7,906 nucleotides of DNA from JAZDMK01 sp043800975 (GTDB lineage Bacteria > Bacteroidota > Bacteroidia > Bacteroidales > JAHJDW01). Both the position numbers and the translations under genes were made by a program. The stretch is from positions 1-7,906 of the forward strand of contig JAZDMK010000028.1 of assembly GCA_043800975.1 (NCBI GenBank). The letters are read 5' to 3'. The notes below the pieces were generated by a model. It was not told the DNA's origin and did no database searches. It was given only the letters and a program-made list of their open reading frames with translations. Positions 1-4,774 of the stretch are shown piece by piece (the stretch's first letter is position 1; every line of letters starts with the position of its first letter).

Positions 1-21
1 TCGTTTCTTTTTGGCGCAAAC

Positions 22-44
22 CTAATCCGCCTTCAGCGGATTAG
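22..44. repeat. Perfect 9-bp stem inverted repeat
   Basis: CTAATCCGC (22-30) and GCGGATTAG (36-44) are exact reverse complements around the 5-base loop CTTCA. No T-run follows on either strand, so it is not a canonical intrinsic terminator. It could still fold in RNA at the end of a gene lying left of the window, or be a small dispersed palindrome. The three forward frames at the left edge stop within about 50 bases, and no recognisable protein tail is visible. The structure is certain; its role is unknown. Confidence 0.7.
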
Positions 45-52
45 CTCATGAA

Positions 53-84
53 CACCTTTGAAATAAATTGATGAAGTGAATAAA
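53..84 (+). repeat. 32-bp direct repeat, left copy
   Basis: This is an exact 32-base copy of 766-797, beginning CACCTTTGAAAT and ending GTGAATAAA. After one mismatch, four more bases (GAAA) also agree. The two copies are 713 bp apart in the same orientation and enclose the 121-143 hairpin and the whole 21-bp satellite. Neither copy lies in a supported gene. They could be two members of a dispersed intergenic repeat family, or the ends of a duplicated or inserted segment. Confidence 0.9.
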
Positions 85-120
85 AGAAATGAACGGAAAA
101 AGAGTTTAGCGAAGCGACCC

Positions 121-143
121 CCGCGCCGCCGGGCCCGGCGCGG
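121..143. repeat. All-G/C palindrome (hairpin)
   Basis: A 23-base run made only of G and C. CCGCGCCG (121-128) pairs with CGGCGCGG (136-143) around the 7-base centre CCGGGCC. It stands out sharply from the surrounding A/T-rich sequence. No T-run follows on the plus strand, so terminator function is not supported. It would form a very stable hairpin in RNA or in single-stranded DNA. Function unknown. Confidence 0.6.
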
Positions 144-183
144 AACGGATCGTGTGTAAGCACATTAAAAATATCTTATCGCC

Positions 184-266
184 CATAGAAATGTTCTCAG
201 TCTCCTTCCGGATGTTGTTAGTGCGCATCGCTAAGTTGCTAGCGCCCGTCCGATTTGCTCACTTGC
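184..266. repeat. Decayed left edge of the 21-bp satellite
   Basis: Sequence resembling degraded satellite units. The block at 226-246 matches the unit at 330-350 at 14 of 21 positions by eye. A weaker match starts at 184 (about 11 of 21 against the unit at 498). GATTTGCTCACTT at 252-264 recurs exactly at 630-642 on the other side of the array. The 184 match is weak and could be chance; the 226 and 252 matches are more convincing. Confidence 0.45.
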
Positions 267-623
267 CATCCGAAAGTGTACCGCGTTCATAACAAAGTGT
301 ATCGTGTCCATCACAAAGTGTTCCGCGCGCATCGCAAAGTGTACAGCGTTCATAACAAAGTGTATCGGGCTCATCGCAAAGTGTATCGTGTCCATAACAA
401 AGTGTATCGCGTCCATCACAAAGTGTTCCGCGCGCATCGCAAAGTGTACAGCGTTCATCACACAGTGCATCGGGCTCATCGGAATGTGTACAGCGTCCAT
501 AACAAAGTGTTCCGCGCGCATCACAAAGTGTATAGCGTTCATCACAAAGTGTATCGGGTCCATAACAAAGCGTACAGCGTCCATCACAAAGTGTATCGGG
601 TCCATCACAAAGTGTATCGCGTC
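267..623. repeat. 21-bp tandem repeat array, 17 units (minisatellite)
   Basis: Seventeen contiguous units, each exactly 21 bp, start at 267, 288, 309 and every 21 bases to 603, with no insertions or deletions. Every unit begins CAT. Positions 7 (A), 10 (G), 12 (G), 17 (G) and 19 (G) are the same in all units. The core CAAAGTGT at unit positions 6-13 is exact in 13 of 17. Most variation is at positions 4-5, 14-16, 18 and 20-21. There are no unique spacers, so it is not a CRISPR array. Because 21 is a multiple of 3 and the unit holds no stop in several frames, open frames of 129 to 150 codons run through on both strands. They encode only heptapeptide repeats. Substitutions fall at all three codon positions in each frame, which argues against translation. 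Twenty-one bases is about two helical turns, so the AAA cores lie on one face of the DNA. Function unknown. Confidence 0.95.
288..497. repeat. Higher-order 105-bp repeat (5 units x 2) inside the array
   Basis: Units 2-6 (288-392) and 7-11 (393-497) correspond one to one. Units 3 and 4 are identical to units 8 and 9. Unit 2 differs from 7 at one base and unit 5 from 10 at three bases. Unit 6 versus 11 is more diverged. The longest exact match is 48 bp: 306-353 equals 411-458. This shows the array grew partly by duplication of a five-unit block, followed by point mutation concentrated in the second block's last two units. Confidence 0.85.
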
Positions 624-765
624 CACCCGGATTTGCTCACTTAGTATCCGGAAGTATATCGCCCCGTCTATAGCTTATCACTGCATTATTATAGTTACAT
701 TTCAATTAGTGCTTCGTACGTTCGTATTAATTCGTAACCGGAACACGAAGGGTTGAGTTCTTAAG
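624..765. other. Decayed right edge of satellite plus A/T-rich intergenic DNA
   Basis: GATTTGCTCACTT (630-642) repeats the left-flank copy at 252-264, exactly 378 bp (18 x 21) away. A degraded unit at 645-665 matches the first array unit at about 14 of 21 positions and is still in the 21-bp phase. Beyond about 670 the sequence becomes A/T-rich. It contains three TTCGTA hexamers (713, 721, 731) and a CTTCGT/ACGAAG inverted pair (712-717 and 745-750). I see no gene. Confidence 0.6.
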
Positions 766-797
766 CACCTTTGAAATAAATTGATGAAGTGAATAAA
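766..797 (+). repeat. 32-bp direct repeat, right copy
   Basis: Exact partner of 53-84, in the same orientation. It lies downstream of the satellite and 241 bases before the rocD start. Its presence on both sides of the array makes the 53-797 interval look like a bounded module. A dispersed intergenic repeat present twice by chance would look the same. Confidence 0.9.
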
Positions 798-976
798 TGA
801 AAATTGTGAATGAGTGAAAAAATCTGTGTGCATCTTTGTAACCGAGTCGCTGCGGTGGAGTGTTAATGAAAAACCGAAAAGTATTAAGCAATCGCCCTCT
901 TCGCGCTCCTGACTTCTGGCTTCTAATAAAATTTTCGGCAGTTACGGTCTCCGGTCTTCCGTCTTCCGACAAAAAT
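798..976. other. Intergenic stretch with heptamer micro-repeats, no gene
   Basis: No supported coding sequence. Two short runs of 7-base repeats are visible: TGACTTC TGGCTTC at 910-923, and GTCTCCG GTCTTCC GTCTTCC at 947-967. Short open frames of 61 and 81 codons cross this stretch on the two strands. Both are low-complexity and overlap the 32-bp repeat or the rocD promoter, and I judge them spurious. Confidence 0.6.
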
Positions 977-1006
977 TTTGTATTTCATTTAACTTCTCTA
1001 TCTTTG
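977..1006 (+). promoter_or_regulatory. Bacteroidota-type promoter of rocD
   Basis: TTTG at 977-980, an 18-base spacer, then TATCTTTG at 999-1006. This fits the phylum's primary-sigma consensus (-33 TTTG or TTG; -7 TAnnTTTG) at both boxes with plausible spacing. Transcription would start about 6-8 bases downstream, giving a leader of roughly 25 bases before the ATG at 1038. The leader is A-rich (AAACAAATAATTAAATC) with no Shine-Dalgarno, as is common in this phylum. Confidence 0.7.
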
Positions 1007-1037
1007 AACCGGAAACAAATAATTAAATCAAATCAAT

Positions 1038-2288
1038 ATGAGTGATGTTATGACAGACACAGCTTTGTCGCAAAAGGCCCTCGGACTGGTAGCGCTCGAG
1101 GATAAATACGGCGCCCATAATTATCACCCGCTTCCTGTTGTTCTTGCAAAAGGCGAAGGAGTTTATGTGTGGGATGTGGACGGAAAAAAATATTTCGATT
1201 TTCTTTCGGCTTATTCAGCCGTCAATCAGGGCCACTGCCATCCTAAGATTGTGCAGGCACTGATCGATCAGGCGAAAACATGTACACTGACCTCGCGTGC
1301 ATTTTACAATGACAGCCTGGGTGAATATGAAAAATACATAACTGAATATTTCGGCTACGACAAGGTGTTGCCTATGAACACAGGTGCTGAAGCAGATGAA
1401 ACTGCGATAAAGCTTTGCCGCAAATGGGGTTATGATAAAAAAGGTATTCCTGAATACGAAGCAAAAATTATTGTGTGTGAAGGTAACTTCCACGGACGTA
1501 CCACTACGATCATTTCCATGTCGACGGATCCTGATTCCTACGGCGGCTTTGGTCCGTTCACACCCGGATTTATTAAAATTCCTTACAACGATATTCCTGC
1601 GCTGGAAGCTGCATTGAAAGATCAGCATGTGGCCGGTTTCCTCGTTGAACCTATTCAGGGTGAAGCAGGCGTGTATGTTCCCGAAGATGGTTATATCAAA
1701 AAAGCATACGACCTCTGCAAAAAGAATAATGTGCTGTTCATCGCTGATGAAGTTCAGACAGGGATTGCACGTACCGGAAAACTCCTTGCCTGTGACTGGG
1801 AAGGTGTTCATCCCGATATTCTGATTTTGGGAAAAGCCGTATCTGGCGGTGTATATCCCGTTTCAGCCGTACTTGCCAATGATGACATCATGCTGGTGAT
1901 TAAACCCGGCCAACATGGTTCTACATTTGGTGGAAACCCTGTTGCTGCTAAGGTTGCAATGGCTGCGCTGCAGGTTATCAAAGATGAAAAGCTCGTGGAT
2001 CGTGCGCAGGAAATGGGCGAACTGATGCGTGCTGAATTAAGAAAAATTGATTCTCCGATGATTGAACTGATCAGAGGTAAAGGCCTGCTGAACGCAATTA
2101 TTATTAAACCTACCAACGGAAAAACGGCATGGGATGTTTGCATCAGCATGCGTGACCATGGTTTGCTGGCGAAACCGACACACGAACATATCATTCGTCT
2201 GGCTCCGCCACTCGTAATTACCAAGGAACAGGTTATAGAAGCAGTTGCTCTGATTAAAAAGGCAATTGATGCTGTTCAGGCTTCCTAG
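1038..2288 (+). CDS. rocD: Ornithine aminotransferase (ornithine--oxo-acid transaminase)
   Basis: A PLP-dependent class III aminotransferase of 416 residues, a normal length for bacterial enzymes. It transfers the delta-amino group of L-ornithine to 2-oxoglutarate, giving glutamate and glutamate-5-semialdehyde, which cyclises to pyrroline-5-carboxylate. It therefore links arginine/ornithine breakdown to proline and glutamate in the cytoplasm. Visible signatures: SAYSAVNQGHCHP (58-69), a hallmark of ornithine aminotransferases with the tyrosine of the substrate pocket; NTGAEADETA (114-123), the cofactor phosphate region; FHGR (151-154), with the arginine expected to bind the substrate carboxylate; IADEVQTG (235-242), with Asp237 for the pyridine nitrogen; and LGKAVSGG (264-271), with Lys266 as the Schiff-base lysine. 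The TFGGNP motif is at 296-301. The ATG at 1038 follows the promoter closely; a second in-frame ATG (1050) is possible. A promoter before it and a terminator after it suggest a single-gene unit. The ornithine assignment over acetylornithine or GABA transaminase rests on the SAYSAVNQGH and FHGR motifs. Confidence 0.95.
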   Translation: MSDVMTDTALSQKALGLVALEDKYGAHNYHPLPVVLAKGEGVYVWDVDGKKYFDFLSAYSAVNQGHCHPKIVQALIDQAKTCTLTSRAFYNDSLGEYEKYITEYFGYDKVLPMNTGAEADETAIKLCRKWGYDKKGIPEYEAKIIVCEGNFHGRTTTIISMSTDPDSYGGFGPFTPGFIKIPYNDIPALEAALKDQHVAGFLVEPIQGEAGVYVPEDGYIKKAYDLCKKNNVLFIADEVQTGIARTGKLLACDWEGVHPDILILGKAVSGGVYPVSAVLANDDIMLVIKPGQHGSTFGGNPVAAKVAMAALQVIKDEKLVDRAQEMGELMRAELRKIDSPMIELIRGKGLLNAIIIKPTNGKTAWDVCISMRDHGLLAKPTHEHIIRLAPPLVITKEQVIEAVALIKKAIDAVQAS

Positions 2289-2310
2289 AAAATCAAAAAT
2301 GATTCTACAT

Positions 2311-2341
2311 AAAAGGCTGCAAGTATGCAGCCTTTTTTTTT
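2311..2341 (+). terminator. Intrinsic terminator of rocD
   Basis: AAAAGGCTGCA (2311-2321), loop AGTA, then TGCAGCCTTTT (2326-2336): a perfect 11-bp stem that runs into nine consecutive Ts (2333-2341). It begins 22 bases after the rocD stop codon. The A-run on the left arm pairs with the T-run, so it could also work in reverse, but no minus-strand gene approaches it here. Confidence 0.92.
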
Positions 2342-2389
2342 GATGCTGAGAATAGTTGCAACGAACGATTCATTATTCCATAATTTTTT

Positions 2390-2397
2390 TACTTTTG
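2390..2397 (+). promoter_or_regulatory. Probable -7 element for the penicillin-binding protein gene
   Basis: TACTTTTG matches TAnnTTTG exactly, 40 bases before the ATG at 2438 and just after the rocD terminator. No good TTG box sits at the expected distance (the candidate TTG at 2356-2358 is 31 bases away), so the -33 element is weak or absent. The location between a terminator and a gene start supports a real promoter. Confidence 0.45.
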
Positions 2398-2404
2398 TCT
2401 TTAC

Positions 2405-2418
2405 GGGATATTTATCCC
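2405..2418 (+). promoter_or_regulatory. Short inverted repeat in the leader of the penicillin-binding protein gene
   Basis: GGGATA (2405-2410) and TATCCC (2413-2418) are exact reverse complements separated by TT. If transcription starts a few bases after the -7 element, this hairpin lies at the very 5' end of the mRNA. There it could protect the transcript, or mark an operator. The sequence pairing is certain; the role is inference. Confidence 0.35.
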
Positions 2419-2437
2419 TGATCAACGAACTGGAAGG

Positions 2438-4774
2438 ATGCTGAAAAAAGCAAGAATGCAATGGAGTAAGTTCCGTGAAAAAGCCGGACGTTATATCCCT
2501 TTTCTGCGTAAAAGAAAACCGAAGAAACGCAAATGGTACATCAAAGTGCTGCGTTTTTTTATGTTTTTCATGATGTATTTCATGATTTATCTGCTTGCTG
2601 TGGATCTGAATCTTTTCTGGCTGTTCGGCAAATCGCCCCGCATGGCCCAGCTGGATAATCCCAAACAAAGCATTGCTTCGGAGGTGTATTCTTCCGATGG
2701 ACAATTTCTTGGAAAATATTTTAATGAAAACAGAAGTCCGGTTAAATTTTCAGAGCTTTCTCCAACGCTGATCCGAACTTTAATTGTTACTGAAGATGTA
2801 AGATATTACAATCATTTTGGCGTTGATTTTAAAGGAACGTTTTCAGCTTTCTGGTCTTACCTTCATGGAGACAAACGCGGCGCCAGTACGATCACGCAGC
2901 AGCTTGTTAAAAATCTTTTTAAAACGCGAACCAATTATTCTACCGGTTTATTCGGGCGTATTCCTGTTCTCAATACGATTGTAATGAAAACAAAGGAGTG
3001 GATCACTGCATTAAAACTGGAATTGTTTTACAGTAAGAATGAAATCCTGACCATGTATATGAACACGGTTGATTTCGGCAGTAATGCATTTGGAATTAAA
3101 ACGGCCTGCAAAACATTTTTCAATACATCACCTGCGAAGATCAGGATAGAAGAAGCTGCAACGCTTGTCGGTATGCTGAAAGCACCCAGCTATTACAGCC
3201 CGATCGCTCATCCCGATCGTTGCAAAGAAAGAAGAAATACAGTTATTCAGCAATTGAAAAAATATGGTGATATCACCAACGAACAATGTGATTCGTTGAA
3301 ACGCCTTCCCATTGTTCTCAATTATTCTGTTGAAGAAAATTATGATGGCAAAGCAAATTATTTTCGTCTGGCTGTTGCGCAATTCTTGAAAAACTGGTGT
3401 CGTGAAAATAATTATGATCTGTATGGAGACGGATTAAAAGTATACACAACCATCGACAGCCGCATGCAGGAATATGCCGAGCAGGCAGTGAATACACACA
3501 TGAAAAGATTGCAGGCCCGCTTCGAAGAACATTGGGGAAAAGAAAATCCATGGGTCAATAGAAGGTATATTGAACTGCCGAATTTTATTGAAAATTTAGC
3601 GGCTGAAACACCTTATTATAAAAAGCTGAAAGCCAAATTCAGAAAGAATACCGACTCTATAAGATACTATCTGAATAAGCCACACAAGATGAAAGTTTTT
3701 GCCTGGAAGAATGGTGAAAAGGATACTACTTTATCGTTCATGGATTCGATACGTTACATGAAACGCTTGCTGCATGCAGGTTTTGTATCAGTTGAACCAC
3801 AAACCGGATATGTGCGTGCGTGGGTTGGTGATATTAATTTTAAATATTTTAAATACGATCACGTTTATCAATCGAAGCGGCAACCCGGATCAACATTCAA
3901 ACTTTTTGTTTATACCATGGCGCTGGATCATGGCTATGCACCCTGTGACTTTGTTGTAGACCGTCAGGTAATTGTTACCTACATGGAAAACGGAGAAAAG
4001 AAAGTCTGGACTCCGCACAATGCTGACTGGGAATGTACCGGAAAACAGTTGACATTAAAACATGCATTTGCTCGATCGATCAATACCATTGCGGTTCAGC
4101 TTACGCAGGAATTCGGCTGGGATGAAGTAATTAAATATGCATACCGTATGGGAATACGCACTAAGTTAAAAAGTGTTCCTTCTGTATGCCTTGGCTCTGC
4201 TGATGTTTCATTGCTCGAGTTGCTGACTTCCTATTGCACGGTAATGAACAACGGGAATTATATTGAACCGGTTCTTGTTACAAAAATTGTTGATAAAAAC
4301 GGGAACGTTGTGTATGAACACAAGCCCGTGCAGAAGCGCGTTTTGAGTTATGAAACGGCTTATCTGATGCAGGTATTATTGTACGGTGGTTTGACAGAGC
4401 CCGGTGGCACAACGCAGGCTTTGTGGGAACATGATTTGTTTCGCTATGATACCGATTTTGGCGGAAAGACAGGTACTTCTTCCGGTCACAGCGATGGCTG
4501 GTTTATTGGCGTTACACCCAAACTTGTCGGTGGCGTGTGGGTTGGTGGGGAGCACAGAAGCATTCACTTCCGTACATCCGAACTTGGCGAAGGTTGTAAA
4601 ACGGCATTGCCCATTTATGGTTTGTTTATGGAAAAAGTTTTGGCCGACAAACGCTATATGAAGTACCGCGCACGATTTGGAAAACCACTTGTGAAAATTG
4701 ATAAAAATTATACCTGCCACACAATCATGCGCAACGATTCGCTTGCGGCAGACTCCCTAAAGATTGTTGAATAA
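2438..4774 (+). CDS. Bifunctional class A penicillin-binding protein (PBP1A type)
   Basis: Peptidoglycan glycosyltransferase and D,D-transpeptidase of 778 residues, anchored in the inner membrane, polymerising lipid II and cross-linking stem peptides. A basic cytoplasmic tail (1-37) precedes one membrane helix (about 39-63). The glycosyltransferase 51 domain follows (about 80-275): TEDVRYYNHFG (118-128) with catalytic Glu119, GASTITQQ (148-155), KEWITALKLE (186-195) and NEILTMYMN (201-209). A linker of roughly 100 residues (about 341-445) carries PWVNRRYIELP and matches the insertion I know from Bacteroidota PBP1A proteins. The transpeptidase domain shows STFK (485-488, nucleophile Ser485), SIN (547-549) and KTGT (677-680). 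All catalytic motifs are intact. Two ATGs are possible (2438 and 2456); I take the first. GGAAGG sits directly against it, too close for a normal ribosome site. The gene follows the rocD terminator, so it is probably transcribed separately. Its stop abuts the convergent receptor gene. mrcA or pbpC-like symbols are in use for relatives; I assign none. Confidence 0.95.
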   Translation: MLKKARMQWSKFREKAGRYIPFLRKRKPKKRKWYIKVLRFFMFFMMYFMIYLLAVDLNLFWLFGKSPRMAQLDNPKQSIASEVYSSDGQFLGKYFNENRSPVKFSELSPTLIRTLIVTEDVRYYNHFGVDFKGTFSAFWSYLHGDKRGASTITQQLVKNLFKTRTNYSTGLFGRIPVLNTIVMKTKEWITALKLELFYSKNEILTMYMNTVDFGSNAFGIKTACKTFFNTSPAKIRIEEAATLVGMLKAPSYYSPIAHPDRCKERRNTVIQQLKKYGDITNEQCDSLKRLPIVLNYSVEENYDGKANYFRLAVAQFLKNWCRENNYDLYGDGLKVYTTIDSRMQEYAEQAVNTHMKRLQARFEEHWGKENPWVNRRYIELPNFIENLAAETPYYKKLKAKFRKNTDSIRYYLNKPHKMKVFAWKNGEKDTTLSFMDSIRYMKRLLHAGFVSVEPQTGYVRAWVGDINFKYFKYDHVYQSKRQPGSTFKLFVYTMALDHGYAPCDFVVDRQVIVTYMENGEKKVWTPHNADWECTGKQLTLKHAFARSINTIAVQLTQEFGWDEVIKYAYRMGIRTKLKSVPSVCLGSADVSLLELLTSYCTVMNNGNYIEPVLVTKIVDKNGNVVYEHKPVQKRVLSYETAYLMQVLLYGGLTEPGGTTQALWEHDLFRYDTDFGGKTGTSSGHSDGWFIGVTPKLVGGVWVGGEHRSIHFRTSELGEGCKTALPIYGLFMEKVLADKRYMKYRARFGKPLVKIDKNYTCHTIMRNDSLAADSLKIVE

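Noticed and set aside
267..623. CRISPR array
   Set aside because: Units are contiguous 21-bp repeats with no unique spacers, and no cas gene is present.
267..623. Array of minus-strand promoters, because each unit reads TACACTTTG
   Set aside because: There is one base too many for TAnnTTTG, and the 21-base TTTG-to-TTTG offset does not match the 26-base offset seen in the rocD promoter. There is no gene downstream on that strand.
267..740. Iteron-type replication origin (21-bp repeats followed by A/T-rich DNA)
   Set aside because: The spacing fits iterons, but there is no replication initiator gene, no clear DnaA box (TTATCACTG near 677 matches poorly), and 17 units is more than usual. The neighbours are chromosomal housekeeping genes.
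53..797. Insertion sequence or integron bounded by the 32-bp repeats
   Set aside because: There is no transposase, integrase or terminal inverted repeat, and the repeats are direct and internal to intergenic DNA.
727..972. 81-codon open frame on the minus strand
   Set aside because: It overlaps the 32-bp repeat and the heptamer tracts, has no recognisable domain, and its composition reflects low-complexity DNA.
860..1045. 61-codon open frame on the plus strand
   Set aside because: It runs through the rocD promoter and overlaps the rocD start; no family resemblance.
1215..2224. Long antisense open frames inside rocD (198 and 138 codons)
   Set aside because: They are shadows of a strongly conserved enzyme gene with all catalytic motifs intact.
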